Shown here: in pieces, positions 53,075 to 62,365 of the stretch
Layout: every line of letters begins with the position of its first letter
Position numbering within the stretch: the first letter of the stretch is position 1
Origin: Terasakiella magnetica
Lineage (GTDB): Bacteria; Pseudomonadota; Alphaproteobacteria; Rhodospirillales; Magnetospirillaceae
Reading direction: 5' to 3'
Assembly: GCA_902729415.1 (NCBI GenBank)
Contig: CACVCF010000112.1
Span: 1-64,000 of the forward strand
Length of the DNA: 64,000 bases
Notes under the pieces: generated by a model
Databases searched by the model: none
What the model saw: the letters and a program-made list of their open reading frames with translations, nothing else
What the model was told of the DNA's origin: nothing
Translations under genes and position numbers: made by a program

Positions 53075-54226
53075 ATGGTGGAGACCCGAGTGGGGAGGCG
53101 CGACGTCCGGCGAATGCTGATGGGGCCGAAGAAAAAGCCCCTGTGGGAGAAACCCTGGTTTCTCATCACGCTGATGGTCGTCGTTCTTGCCGTGGGCGTC
53201 GGTGTCGGGCTTGGCATCAGCCGTTGGACCGGCAAGACGCCCAAGCCCGTTCCCATGGGCGCTTTGGAGCAGCCGCCCGCCCCGGTGGTCACCGGGGCGC
53301 CGCCGCCACCGCGCTTCGGTCCAGGCGCCCGAACCGGCGAAGAGGGCGAGGATGACCGTCCGCTGCTTCAGCCGCCGCCACCGCGGCCCGACCCCGGCTC
53401 GTCGGAAGCTCTGGAATTCGGCCATGCCTCCGAGGTGGTGTCGCTGGTGCCGCTCCAACCCTCTACCCCCACCACGCCCCAGCCGAAATTACAGCCTCCC
53501 GGCGCGGCCCTGTGGCTGAAGAACGCCCTGCCTCTGGCCAAGGCCAATGGCAGACCCATGATCGCCATCATCATCGATGACCTGGGGGTCGATCGCAGGC
53601 GCAGCGAGCGGATCGCGGCGCTGAAGGCGCCCCTGACCCTTTCCTACATGACCTATGCCGAAGATGTGGTGCGCCAATCCCACGATGCCCGCGCTCGGGG
53701 GCACGAGCTGATGATGCACGTGCCGATGCAGCCGCAAAGCGCCAGCTATGATCCCGGGCCGGAGGTGCTGGAAGTGGGCGTGGGGGCTGACGAAATCCGC
53801 CGCAGGCTGGATTGGGATCTGTCGCGCTTCGACGGCTATATCGGTATCAACAATCACATGGGCAGCCGTTTCACCTCCGACCCCGCCGGGATGGGCGTGG
53901 TGATGGCCGAATTGCGGAAGCGGGGACTGGCCTTCATCGATTCCGTGACTTCGGAACGGACGGTGGGGGCCGAGGTGGCCCGCCAGTACGGAGTACCGTT
54001 CACGGCGCGGCATGTCTTTCTCGACAACGATCAGGGCATCGCCCATGTGCGGTCGCAATTGGCCAAGACCGAGGCCTATGCCAAAAAGCACGGCTTTGCC
54101 GTCGCCATCGGCCATCCCCATGACGGTACCATCGAGGCCCTGGCCGGATGGCTGCCGGGATTGGAGGCCAAGGGCCTGGTCCTGGTTCCGGTCAGCACCG
54201 TCCTCCGGATCGGCCCCGGTGGCTGA
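53075..54226 (+). CDS. Divergent polysaccharide deacetylase family protein (YibQ/DUF610-like)
   Basis: The protein (383 residues from ATG 53075, 370 from ATG 53114) has one membrane helix at about 29-50, a long Pro-rich periplasmic linker to about 145, and a C-terminal divergent polysaccharide deacetylase domain (IAIIIDDLGVDRRRSERIAAL, MHVPMQP, GINNHMGSRFTSD, AIGHPHDGTIEAL). Family members are anchored in the inner membrane facing the periplasm and are often near peptidase/divisome genes. The Asp-Asp and His residues suggest a metal site, but activity is not established. It appears monocistronic. Confidence 0.85.
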   Translation: MVETRVGRRDVRRMLMGPKKKPLWEKPWFLITLMVVVLAVGVGVGLGISRWTGKTPKPVPMGALEQPPAPVVTGAPPPPRFGPGARTGEEGEDDRPLLQPPPPRPDPGSSEALEFGHASEVVSLVPLQPSTPTTPQPKLQPPGAALWLKNALPLAKANGRPMIAIIIDDLGVDRRRSERIAALKAPLTLSYMTYAEDVVRQSHDARARGHELMMHVPMQPQSASYDPGPEVLEVGVGADEIRRRLDWDLSRFDGYIGINNHMGSRFTSDPAGMGVVMAELRKRGLAFIDSVTSERTVGAEVARQYGVPFTARHVFLDNDQGIAHVRSQLAKTEAYAKKHGFAVAIGHPHDGTIEALAGWLPGLEAKGLVLVPVSTVLRIGPGG

Positions 54227-54237
54227 AGGGACAATGA

Positions 54238-54279
54238 GGCGAGTCACGTCAGGGACTCGCCGGTATAAGGCCTCCTTAT
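54238..54279. terminator. Two hairpins between the deacetylase and CoA-transferase genes
   Basis: GGCGAGTC/GACTCGCC (54238-54261) and ATAAGG/CCTTAT (54265-54279) are perfect stems in tandem. Neither has a T-run, so they are weak terminator candidates. Confidence 0.4.
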
Positions 54280-54365
54280 CCCGGCAATACGTATTATCGT
54301 GTTTTCAATATGGAGGAGATGCCTCACCCTGGCCGTGATCAAGTCCCGCGATCAGAGGAAGAGAC

Positions 54366-55577
54366 ATGGCCGGTTCGTTGTCCCATCTCCGCGTATTGGA
54401 TCTCAGCCGGGTTCTGGCAGGCCCCTGGGCCGGGCAGCTTCTGGCCGATCTCGGCGCCGAGGTCATCAAGGTCGAACGCCCCGGCGAGGGCGATGATACG
54501 CGCGGCTGGGGACCGCCGTTCCTCAAGGACAAGGACGGCAACGATACCCATGAAAGCGCTTATTACCTGTCGGCCAATCGGGGCAAGAAATCGGTCGCCA
54601 TCGACTTCACCCAAGCCGAGGGTCAGGCTCTGATCCATCGCCTGGTGGCTGATTGCGACGTGGTGCTGGAGAACTTCAAGGTCGGCGGTCTGGCCAAATA
54701 CGGTCTGGACTACGCCACGCTGAAGGCGATCCGCCCCGATCTCGTCTATTGCTCCATCACCGGCTTTGGTCAGGACGGCCCCTATGCCCCGCGGGCTGGG
54801 TATGATTTTCTGATTCAGGGCATGGGCGGGCTGATGAGCCTGACCGGCGCTTCGGATGGCGAGCCCATGAAGGTGGGGGTGGCGCTGACCGATATCTTCA
54901 CCGGCATGTATGCCTCGGTGGCTATTTTGGCGGCCCTGGCCCATCGGGACCGCACGGGAGAGGGCCAGCATATCGATATGGCGCTGCTGGATGTTCAAGT
55001 GGCGGTACTGGCCAATCAGGCAACCAATTATCTGGTGGGCGGGCAGGTACCCCGGCGCCTGGGCAATGCCCATCCCAATATCGTGCCCTATCAGGCTTTT
55101 CCCACCGCCGACGGCCACATTATCCTAGCGATAGGCAATGACGGCCAGTTCCGCCGCTTTTGCGAGGTGGCGGGACGGCCAGAATTGGGTACCGATCCCC
55201 TTTACGCCGTCAATGCCGAGCGGGTGCGCCATCGTACCCAACTGGTGCCGCTGCTGGAGGAGATTCTGGCATCGCGGCCCAGTGCCCAATGGATCGCCAG
55301 CCTGGAACAGGCCAACGTGCCGTGCGGCCCCATCAATACCCTGCCCGAGGTCTTTGCCGATCCCCAGGTTCGCCATCGCGGCATGGCGGTGACCATGGCC
55401 CATCCCCAATCCGGCGATGTCACCCTGGTGGCCAATCCCATCCGCATGTCGGCGACGCCGGTCAGCTATGACCGCCCGCCGCCGCCGCTGGGCGGCGATA
55501 CTGACCAGATTCTTGGTGAGCTGCTGGGGCTGGATCGCTGCGGCAGAGAGGCGCTGCGGGCGAAGGGGGTTATCTGA
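54366..55577 (+). CDS. CaiB/BaiF-family (class III) CoA-transferase
   Basis: This 403-residue protein has the interlocked class III CoA-transferase fold: RVLDLSRVLAGPWAGQLLADLGAEVIKVE at the N-terminus, NRGKKSVAIDF, LENFKVGGLAKYGLDY, and the segment ISIDMALLDV-like (HIDMALLDVQVAVL) where the catalytic Asp lies. These enzymes move CoA between organic acids. Substrates in the family include formyl, carnitine, oxalate and benzylsuccinate, and none can be chosen from sequence. The ribosome site is AGAGGAAGAG. It is alone, so a link to the aromatic genes 6 kb away is only possible. Confidence 0.88.
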   Translation: MAGSLSHLRVLDLSRVLAGPWAGQLLADLGAEVIKVERPGEGDDTRGWGPPFLKDKDGNDTHESAYYLSANRGKKSVAIDFTQAEGQALIHRLVADCDVVLENFKVGGLAKYGLDYATLKAIRPDLVYCSITGFGQDGPYAPRAGYDFLIQGMGGLMSLTGASDGEPMKVGVALTDIFTGMYASVAILAALAHRDRTGEGQHIDMALLDVQVAVLANQATNYLVGGQVPRRLGNAHPNIVPYQAFPTADGHIILAIGNDGQFRRFCEVAGRPELGTDPLYAVNAERVRHRTQLVPLLEEILASRPSAQWIASLEQANVPCGPINTLPEVFADPQVRHRGMAVTMAHPQSGDVTLVANPIRMSATPVSYDRPPPPLGGDTDQILGELLGLDRCGREALRAKGVI

Positions 55578-55679
55578 GAGAGGAGGGGGGCTTGGCGGGC
55601 TTCCCTCAAGCGGTGGGGCATGCAATTCTAGCGGACGGCTATCGTATCGGCGTGTGGAAACAAAACGGGGAGAGGGAGG

Positions 55680-56171
55680 ATGAAGGAGGTATTGGCGGCG
55701 GCGGCACTGATGGGCGTCCTGGCGTGGCCCGTGCTGGCAGCGTCTCCGCCAAAAATTGATGTGAAATCCTACGGCCCATCTTTTCCTGTCATGAGCGAAC
55801 CTGTCGCTACGCCGAGCGGTGAGATGAGCGAAACGGTCAAGCAAAGCATTGGCTGTGTCGTCGGTGGAACCGTGGGGACCGCCGCAGCCTTGTCGGCGGG
55901 AGCGGAAAATCTGGTCAATGTGATCGCGGGTGGCCTGGTGACGCCGGCCAATCCCTTTGTATTGTACTCATCGCTGATGGGGGTGGTGTTTGCCTCGTTC
56001 TGCGCTGTTGGCCAGGCGGTGACGCCTCTGGTGCTCTACTATACGGACCCCCCCCCCGTTCTTCCGCCGCCGCTACCGTCGCCACAGACTCGTATGAAGC
56101 CGGTGGCCGTCGTGGCTGAAGTCAGCTCGTTCCGGCGCCAGCTCAGGGTCTGGGTTGACGACGTGAAGTGA
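55680..56171 (+). CDS. Uncharacterised exported membrane-associated protein with a poly-C tract
   Basis: I do not recognise this 163-residue protein. It has a signal peptide (about 1-20, ending VLAAS), a polar stretch, two hydrophobic segments (about 60-80 and 85-120) with single cysteines, then a Pro-rich tail (DPPPVLPPPLP). The tail is encoded by a run of ten C at 56048-56057, which is prone to slippage; a one-base change would alter the last 38 residues. The ribosome site GGGAGAGGGAGG is strong but very close to the ATG. The gene converges on the TlpA-like gene. Confidence 0.6.
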   Translation: MKEVLAAAALMGVLAWPVLAASPPKIDVKSYGPSFPVMSEPVATPSGEMSETVKQSIGCVVGGTVGTAAALSAGAENLVNVIAGGLVTPANPFVLYSSLMGVVFASFCAVGQAVTPLVLYYTDPPPVLPPPLPSPQTRMKPVAVVAEVSSFRRQLRVWVDDVK

Positions 56172-56198
56172 TGTTTTGCCCCACCTTGCTTGCCGGTG

Positions 56199-56690
56199 TT
56201 ATCTGACCCGCGCCAGCCAGGCTTCAAGATCGCTATCCTCGACCATCCCCAGGACGGTCTCGGCCTCGCCCATGGGGCCGATCAGACTGGTGCGGGGCAT
56301 CTCGCCGCGCCAGTCGGGCGAGACCTCGAACATCAGGCGCTCGACGAAGGAGTCCGCGAAGGCATAGCTGGGGGCGTCGGCCAGCCCAAACCGGGCCAGC
56401 CGGGTGTTCAGGGCGGGGGCTTGCTCGATCGGGTCGGTGCTGACCAGGATCAGCGCCATCTCGGGATGACGCGCCTTGAACGCGGCAAGACGGGGAAGCT
56501 CGGCGATGCACGGTGCACAGGTCAGCGACCAGAAATTGATCACCACGGGCTTGCCCGCCTGCTCGTGCCGCAGCATGGCATAGCTGCCGCGCCCGAAGGG
56601 CTGGATTTCGGCGGCGGCGGCCCCGCCCGCCAGGATCAGCCCCCCCAGCAGCAGGCCGATCGCGGCGAACGCAAGACGGGGCGCCGTCAC
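56199..56690 (-). CDS. TlpA-like thioredoxin-fold protein
   Basis: The 163-residue protein has an N-terminal signal or anchor (1-27) and a thioredoxin fold with the redox motif Cys58-A-P-Cys61 in FWSLTCAPCIAEL. TlpA/ResA-type proteins reduce or shuttle disulfides in the periplasm, often for cytochrome c or copper-site assembly. Its start overlaps the end of the BNR-repeat gene by four bases, so the two are a unit; it may keep cysteines of that protein reduced (inference). Confidence 0.85.
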   Translation of the reverse strand: MTAPRLAFAAIGLLLGGLILAGGAAAAEIQPFGRGSYAMLRHEQAGKPVVINFWSLTCAPCIAELPRLAAFKARHPEMALILVSTDPIEQAPALNTRLARFGLADAPSYAFADSFVERLMFEVSPDWRGEMPRTSLIGPMGEAETVLGMVEDSDLEAWLARVR

Positions 56691-57898
56691 GGCGCCGCCA
56701 CCGGCAGCAGACGATAGCCTTCAAGCCTGGTCAGCCACGACAGATAAGTCCGGCCGCTGTCGCTGACCAGCAGGGGGTGGTCGGACTGATCGGCGGTGGT
56801 GGCCAGCACCCATGCGGCGCTCCAGCTATGGCCGCCATCCTTGGACGATTGCGCCAGGATCTCGGTCTTGGCGCCGTCAAATTCCTTCCAGGCGCGCAGC
56901 AAGGTGCCTGCCGCCGCCAAGATCTGGGGATTGGAGGCGGCGCGGCCGGGAGCCAAAGCCTCGGGCGCCGAGAAGGTCTTGCCGCCATCGCTGGAGCGGG
57001 CATAGAACAGGCCCTGACGGCGGGCGCCCTTGGTATACCACGTCACATGCCAGGCTCCGGCTGTGTCGATGGTCAAGGAAGGACCATGGCGGGGGCAGGC
57101 GTCGATAGCCCATTCATCCTCGCTGACTCGCTGGGGGGCAAGGGTGGCGCCGTCGGCGGACAGCTTGGCCACGGCGTGATCACGCAGATTCTTGCCATAG
57201 ACGTGACGCCACGCCAGAACCGGCAGGCCGTCCTGGTCCATGGTCAGCGCCAGACGGCAGCAATCGCAGGAATAATCGGCCAGGATCGCCTTGCCTTGGA
57301 AACTGGCGCCGTTGTCGTCGGACCACGCCACCGCCACGCCGGTATCCTTGTACTCCTGACCGGCGGCCTTGGCGCTCTGCTGGTTGCGGCGGTCCAGCCA
57401 TGCGGCGTAGATGCGGCCATTGGCGGCGACGCCCAAGGTCTCGAAGCGCTGGCCGATACCGTCTTGCAACGGCTGCGGCGCCGAGAAGCTTTTGCCGCCG
57501 TCGGTCGAGCGGGCGGTGAAGATCTTGCCGTTATACTGCTTATCCACCCGCTGGGCGAAAGCCACCACCAGGGTACCATCGGGGGTCAGGATCAGCTTGG
57601 GCCGGGCCTCGCTGTTGTCGTCGAGCACCTCCATCACCGGCGACACCGCCACCGGCGCGGCAAAGCTGGTGCCGTGGTCCTGGGAGGCCGAGACATAGAT
57701 CCGGTTGGCTGCCGACCATACGATCCACACCCGGCCATCGGCGGCCAAAGCGGGCGTCGCCGATTTGGCACAGGTCAGACTGACGTCGGTGCAGGGCGGC
57801 GGAGCGGCGGGCGCCCCCGGTTTGGCGTCATGCCCCTCATGGGCCAAGGCGGGAAGGGAGAGGAGACCGGCCAGCACGGCAAGGGCAAGGCGCTTCAT
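56687..57898 (-). CDS. Exported BNR/sialidase-like propeller protein with Cys-rich motif
   Basis: This 403-residue protein has a signal peptide (about 1-19) followed by HEGHD, then repeated BNR/Asp-box segments typical of six-bladed sialidase-like propellers (STDGGKSFSAPQ, SDDNGASFQGK, SSDGGKTFSAPE, SKDGGHSWSAAW). Sialidase annotation is common for this family but the catalytic Arg triad is not evident. A C-D-C-C motif at 211-214, cysteines near residues 36 and 43, and the N-terminal HxxH suggest metal binding. It is paired with the TlpA-like gene and divergent from the DUF2946/TonB genes. I infer a role in metal (probably copper) handling. Confidence 0.6.
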   Translation of the reverse strand: MKRLALAVLAGLLSLPALAHEGHDAKPGAPAAPPPCTDVSLTCAKSATPALAADGRVWIVWSAANRIYVSASQDHGTSFAAPVAVSPVMEVLDDNSEARPKLILTPDGTLVVAFAQRVDKQYNGKIFTARSTDGGKSFSAPQPLQDGIGQRFETLGVAANGRIYAAWLDRRNQQSAKAAGQEYKDTGVAVAWSDDNGASFQGKAILADYSCDCCRLALTMDQDGLPVLAWRHVYGKNLRDHAVAKLSADGATLAPQRVSEDEWAIDACPRHGPSLTIDTAGAWHVTWYTKGARRQGLFYARSSDGGKTFSAPEALAPGRAASNPQILAAAGTLLRAWKEFDGAKTEILAQSSKDGGHSWSAAWVLATTADQSDHPLLVSDSGRTYLSWLTRLEGYRLLPVAAP

Positions 57899-58012
57899 GG
57901 TTTTCTCTTGTTTATTCACGGTATCATGGCGGCTCTTATCCCAAGACGAGACCGTATTCAATATAGGAGTTTATATATACTTTTGAATGTATCCAATTCT
58001 GTGCATTAGGTC

Positions 58013-58028
58013 GTTGTGATATTACAAC
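58013..58028. promoter_or_regulatory. Imperfect palindrome in the divergent promoter region
   Basis: GTTGTGATATTACAAC pairs at 14 of 16 positions. It sits in the AT-rich 200-base gap between the divergent BNR/TlpA and DUF2946/TonB genes and could be an operator shared by both. It does not match the standard Fur box well. Confidence 0.35.
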
Positions 58029-58098
58029 CGAATTGACATCGAATATTAACTGGAATAACTCTTCCCCGTTTTCTGGAATAAAGGCGCTTCGGCATTCC

Positions 58099-58536
58099 AT
58101 GGGTATGGCTGGTCAGTCAGGCAGCGGGGGATTTCTGCGGGTGATGCGGGCCAAGGCGCTCGGCATCGTGCAGGCGCTGCTGTTCGCCCTGACTCTTCAG
58201 GCCGCCTTGCCCACCCTGGCCGCCGCCGATTCCATCATGATGGCTGGCGATGCTGCGTGGGCCGCCGACCTTAACGCCTCGCTGTGCCACGACGGTTCCT
58301 CGGACACTCCCGCAGGCCAGCCCGGACAGTCGGGCTCCGCCGGGACCAGCAAGCACTGCATCTTCTGCCTGCCTTTGGCGGGCGAGCATGCGGCGCTGAA
58401 ATCCGACCTCATCCTGGTGCTGCCGTCGGTTCACCCGCTACAGATCGCCGTTCTTCACGAAGACGGCGCTCCTCCCGCCCATCGGCAGATTTTCGCCAAC
58501 CCCAGGGCTCCTCCCGCTTCTCCGATTCCGGTCTAG
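58099..58536 (+). CDS. DUF2946-like exported protein with Cys/His motif
   Basis: This roughly 145-residue protein has a hydrophobic N-terminal segment (ALGIVQALLFALTLQAALPTLAAA) and a later Cys/His cluster (ASLCHDG then KHCIFCLPL) that matches the pattern of DUF2946 proteins. These are frequently found next to TonB-dependent receptors and copper genes, and the motif looks able to bind a metal ion. The start is uncertain: ATG 58099, 58105 or 58144 are possible, none with a strong ribosome site. It precedes the receptor gene by 88 bases. Confidence 0.65.
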   Translation: MGMAGQSGSGGFLRVMRAKALGIVQALLFALTLQAALPTLAAADSIMMAGDAAWAADLNASLCHDGSSDTPAGQPGQSGSAGTSKHCIFCLPLAGEHAALKSDLILVLPSVHPLQIAVLHEDGAPPAHRQIFANPRAPPASPIPV

Positions 58537-58623
58537 CCGCGCGCTTCACTCTTTCCCGTCAGGGGGGGAGGGGATGGTGCGGCCGCGTCTGACGTTTTCG
58601 GATTTGTGGTCGAGGTTTTTCTC

Positions 58624-60891
58624 ATGTCTCTCAGCTTTGCCGGTGCGCTTCGCACCTCCACCGCCGCCTGCGCTTTGTTGGCCGGTCTTGCCGCACCTGC
58701 CTTGGCGGACGATGCCGCCACCGATCTTCCCGATGTGGTGATCAAGGAAAAGCCCACTATCGCCGAGCGGTTCCAGCTTCCCAACACCACCGAATCAGTG
58801 ACGGCGGACAAGATCGGCCGCACCATCAATGCGGTTGATACCGAAGACGCCGTCAAGTACATGCCCAGCATCTTCGTGCGCAAGCGCAATATGGGCGATA
58901 CCCAGCCGGTGATGGCGACCCGCACCTGGGGCGTGGGTTCCTCCGCCCGGTCCATGGTCTATGCCGACGATGTGCTGATCTCGGCCCTGTTCGCCAACAA
59001 CAACAGCCAGGGCGCACCGCGCTGGGGTATGGTGACGCCGGAAGAGATCGAGCGCATCGACATCATGTACGGCCCGTTCTCCGCCGCCTATCCCGGCAAT
59101 TCCATGGGCGCGGTGATGCAGATCACCACCAAGATGCCAGAGAAGTTCGAGACCTCGGCCAAGCAGACCGAAGCCGTCCAGACCTTCAGCAATTGGGGCA
59201 CCCACGACAATTACCGCACCAGCCAGACCAATGCCTCCATGGGCAGCAAGCACGGCGATTTCGCCTGGCTGGTCTCGGCCGGGCATCAGAACAGCTTTGC
59301 CCAGCCAATCTCCGATATCACCAACGGCACCATTCCCACCGGGACCAGGGGCGCCTTCGCCGCCACCAACCGTTTTGGCGCCAATGCGCCGGTGCTGGGT
59401 GCCGGAGCTCTTTTGCATACCGAGCAGGATAATCTGAAGGTCAAGCTGGCCTATGACGTCACCCCGGTGATCAAGGCCACCTACACCTTCGGCCTGTGGA
59501 CCAATTCAGCCAACGCCCATGTCGAGACCTATCTGAAGGATGCGGCGGGAAACCCGACCTTCGGCAATATTGCGGGCTTTGCCAGCGGCACCTATTGGCT
59601 GGACCAGTTGCATACCTCGCATTCGCTGGCCCTGAAGTCCGATACCAAGGGCAATCTGGATTTCGATCTTGCCGCCACCCATTATCAGATGGATCAAGAT
59701 ACCCAGTCGACGCCGACCGGCGTCACCGCCACCGGCGCCAATTTCGCCAGTACCGGCTATCTCGCCAAGCTGAACGGCACCAACTGGACCACGCTGGACG
59801 CTAAGGGCATCTGGCGGCCGGAAGGCAAGGACGGCGAGCATGAACTGAGCTTCGGCGGTCATTACGACCGCTATATTCTGGTCAACCCGACCTACCGCAT
59901 CAGTAACTGGATCTCGGCCAGCGGCGTCACCGGCACCTATTCCGATGGCCGTGGCCAGACCCAGACTACCGCGGGCTGGGTGCAGGATGTGTGGCGGCTG
60001 CAACCCGGCCTCAAGGCCACCCTTGGCGGGCGTTACGAGTACTGGAACGCCTTCAGCGGCTATAATCTGGCCACCAACGGCATCAGTACGGTCCAGCCCA
60101 GCATGGACGCCTCTGCCTTCTCGCCCAAGGCCTCGATGGCGTGGGAATTCGTGCCGCAATGGACCGTGACCGGCTCGGTGGGCAAGGGCACCCGCTTCCC
60201 CACCGTGACCGAGCTGTATCAGACCATCAGCCTGGGGGCCACTCAGAGCAACCCCAGCGGCAGCCTGCGGCCTGAACGTTTCCGCACCGAGGAAATCGCC
60301 ATCGAGGGCCAGATCCCCGACGGCAAGGTCCGTCTGTCGCTGTTCCAAGAGGATGTGCAGAAGGCGATGATCAGCCAAAGCTCGAGCCTCAACGGCACCA
60401 CGACCTCGTATATCCAGAATATCGACGCCATCCGCAATCGTGGCTGGGAATTGGCGGCCCAGAAGAACCATGTCTTGATCGAGGGTTTGGAATTCTCCGG
60501 CAGCGTCACCTATGTGGACTCGGAAATCCTGCGCAATCCCACCTGGAGAAGCTCGACCTCCCCGACCCAGTCGGTGGGCAAGCACGCTCCCAATATTCCC
60601 GATTGGCGCGTCACCTTGGCCGCGACCTATCGCCCCATCGAGGAGTGGGCCATGTCGGCGGCCATGCGCTATAGCGGCACCCAGTACTCCACCCTCGACA
60701 ACACCGACACCTACCACAATGTCTATCAGTCGTTCGACAGCTTCCTCGTCGTCGATCTGCGCACCCAGTACAAGCTGAACGACAATTTCGAAGCCGCTTT
60801 CGGCATCGATAACGTCAATAACTGCAAGTACTACCTGTTCCACCCCTTCCCGCAGCGGACCTTCATCGGTGAGCTGAAGGTCAAGTGGTAA
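58624..60891 (+). CDS. TonB-dependent outer-membrane receptor
   Basis: The 755-residue protein has a signal peptide (about 1-28), a TonB-box-like LPDVVIKE near 35, a plug domain (about 50-165, with IDIMYGPFSAAYPGNSMGAVMQI) and a 22-strand-type barrel ending in the aromatic FIGELKVKW. It takes up a scarce ligand through the outer membrane using energy from TonB-ExbBD, encoded directly downstream. Ligand is not readable; the flanking DUF2946, TlpA-like and HxxH proteins point to copper or another metal rather than a classical siderophore. GTG 58606 is an alternative start. Confidence 0.88.
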   Translation: MSLSFAGALRTSTAACALLAGLAAPALADDAATDLPDVVIKEKPTIAERFQLPNTTESVTADKIGRTINAVDTEDAVKYMPSIFVRKRNMGDTQPVMATRTWGVGSSARSMVYADDVLISALFANNNSQGAPRWGMVTPEEIERIDIMYGPFSAAYPGNSMGAVMQITTKMPEKFETSAKQTEAVQTFSNWGTHDNYRTSQTNASMGSKHGDFAWLVSAGHQNSFAQPISDITNGTIPTGTRGAFAATNRFGANAPVLGAGALLHTEQDNLKVKLAYDVTPVIKATYTFGLWTNSANAHVETYLKDAAGNPTFGNIAGFASGTYWLDQLHTSHSLALKSDTKGNLDFDLAATHYQMDQDTQSTPTGVTATGANFASTGYLAKLNGTNWTTLDAKGIWRPEGKDGEHELSFGGHYDRYILVNPTYRISNWISASGVTGTYSDGRGQTQTTAGWVQDVWRLQPGLKATLGGRYEYWNAFSGYNLATNGISTVQPSMDASAFSPKASMAWEFVPQWTVTGSVGKGTRFPTVTELYQTISLGATQSNPSGSLRPERFRTEEIAIEGQIPDGKVRLSLFQEDVQKAMISQSSSLNGTTTSYIQNIDAIRNRGWELAAQKNHVLIEGLEFSGSVTYVDSEILRNPTWRSSTSPTQSVGKHAPNIPDWRVTLAATYRPIEEWAMSAAMRYSGTQYSTLDNTDTYHNVYQSFDSFLVVDLRTQYKLNDNFEAAFGIDNVNNCKYYLFHPFPQRTFIGELKVKW

Positions 60892-60901
60892 AGGTCTTGT
60901 C

Positions 60902-61552
60902 ATGAGCTATCTCCAGCGGCCCGATCCCACCCGACGCATCGCGGGCTTTGCCGCGGTGATCGTGCTGCATGTGGCGGTGGTCTACGCCCTGGCCACCGGG
61001 CTGGGGCACAAGGCCATCGAGGTGTTGCGTCAGCCGCTGGAGACCAAGATCATCATCGAGACCAAGCCGCCGCCGCCACCCAAGGCGGTGCCGCCGCCGC
61101 CGAAACTGGCAGCGCCGCCGCCGCCTTATATCCCGCCGCCGGAAATCCGCATCGCCGCGCCGCCGCCGCCCACCGCCATCACGGCGGTTACCACGGTCAA
61201 GCCGGAAACACCGCCGCCACCGGCTCCGGTGGTCGCGGCTCCGGTGGTGCCCGCCCCTGTGGCCGAGGTGGTGCGGGTTCCCCCGGCCCTGGATGGCGGC
61301 AGGCCGTGCAAGCCGCCGCAATACCCGTCCATTTCGCGGCGGAATGAAGAGACCGGGGCCGTGATCTTGAAATTCCTCATCGAGACCGACGGCAAGGTGG
61401 TGGAAAGCAAGGTGGATGGCTCCAGCGGCCATGAGCGATTGGACGAGGCGGCGTTGCAGGCCTTGTCGCTATGCCGCTTCAAGCCGGGGACGGTGGATGG
61501 CAAGCCCGAGCGCTCGTGGGCGCGGATGCGCTATGTCTGGAAATTAAATTAA
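60902..61552 (+). CDS. tonB: TonB-family energy transducer
   Basis: TonB (216 residues) has one N-terminal membrane helix (about 13-33), a very Pro-rich periplasmic spacer (about 50-130) and a C-terminal TonB domain (YPSISRRNEETGAVILKFLIETDGKVVESKV). It couples the proton motive force, harvested by ExbBD, to the receptor encoded 10 bases upstream. The C-terminal domain contains two cysteines (GRPCKPP, LSLCRFKPG) that could form a disulfide. Confidence 0.92.
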   Translation: MSYLQRPDPTRRIAGFAAVIVLHVAVVYALATGLGHKAIEVLRQPLETKIIIETKPPPPPKAVPPPPKLAAPPPPYIPPPEIRIAAPPPPTAITAVTTVKPETPPPPAPVVAAPVVPAPVAEVVRVPPALDGGRPCKPPQYPSISRRNEETGAVILKFLIETDGKVVESKVDGSSGHERLDEAALQALSLCRFKPGTVDGKPERSWARMRYVWKLN

Positions 61553-61572
61553 AGATGTCTGGAGGTCCGATC

Positions 61573-62364
61573 ATGTCCCGTCTTATTCGCGTGGTTTTGC
61601 TGGTTCTGCTGGCGGTCGTGCCGCAGGGCCAGGCCCTCGCCGACCATGTGGGGGATACGCCTCTGGTCGCCAAGCAGGTGGTGGACAATCCCTATGGCCT
61701 CGATGCCTTGTGGGCGCAGGGCGATCTGGTATCGCGCGGCACGCTGGTGATCCTGGTGATCATGTCCATGGCAACGTGGTACATCCTCATCACCAAGCTG
61801 GTGGAGCAGGCCCGCCTGCTGCGTCAGGCCAAGGCCGCCACTGCCACCTTCTGGAAGGCCAATTCCGTGGCCGAAGGAATCTTGACCCTGGGCGCCGACA
61901 GCCCGTTTCACTTCATCGCCACCTCGGGCGTCGAAGCCGCACGCCATCACGAAGGCGCGCTGACCGAAAAGATCGACCTGCACACTTGGGTCACCATGTC
62001 GATCCAGCGCGCCGTGGACGAGATCGTCAGCAGTCTGCAAGGAGGCTTGGCGGTGTTGGCAACCATCGGCTCTACCGCACCTTTCGTCGGGCTGTTCGGC
62101 ACCGTCTGGGGCATCTACCACGCGCTGACCGCCATCGGCATTGCGGGGCAGGCCGCCATCGACAAGGTGGCCGGGCCGGTGGGCGAGGCGCTGATCATGA
62201 CCGCTTTGGGCCTTGCCGTGGCTGTGCCCGCGGTGCTGGGCTACAACCTGCTGGTTCGCCGCAACAAGCTGGCCACCGACAAGGTGAGGGCGTTCAGCGC
62301 CGATCTTCATGCGGTGCTGCTCAGCAGTGCGTCCGCCCGTCCGCCCCTGACCCGCGTGGTCTGA
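61573..62364 (+). CDS. exbB: ExbB-family proton-channel protein
   Basis: This 263-residue MotA/TolQ/ExbB protein has an extra N-terminal signal-like segment (VVLLVLLAVVPQGQALA), then the three helices of the family, with the hallmark region ATIGSTAPFVGLFGTVWGIYHAL and GEALIMTALGLAVAVPAVLGYN. With ExbD it forms the proton-driven motor for TonB. ATG 61573 is chosen because GGAGG lies 7 bases before it; ATG 61555 precedes that site. Confidence 0.92.
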   Translation: MSRLIRVVLLVLLAVVPQGQALADHVGDTPLVAKQVVDNPYGLDALWAQGDLVSRGTLVILVIMSMATWYILITKLVEQARLLRQAKAATATFWKANSVAEGILTLGADSPFHFIATSGVEAARHHEGALTEKIDLHTWVTMSIQRAVDEIVSSLQGGLAVLATIGSTAPFVGLFGTVWGIYHALTAIGIAGQAAIDKVAGPVGEALIMTALGLAVAVPAVLGYNLLVRRNKLATDKVRAFSADLHAVLLSSASARPPLTRVV

Positions 62365-62365
62365 G

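Noticed and set aside
56687..57898. True secreted sialidase
   Set aside because: BNR boxes are present but no catalytic triad is evident, and the metal-like motifs and neighbours point elsewhere.
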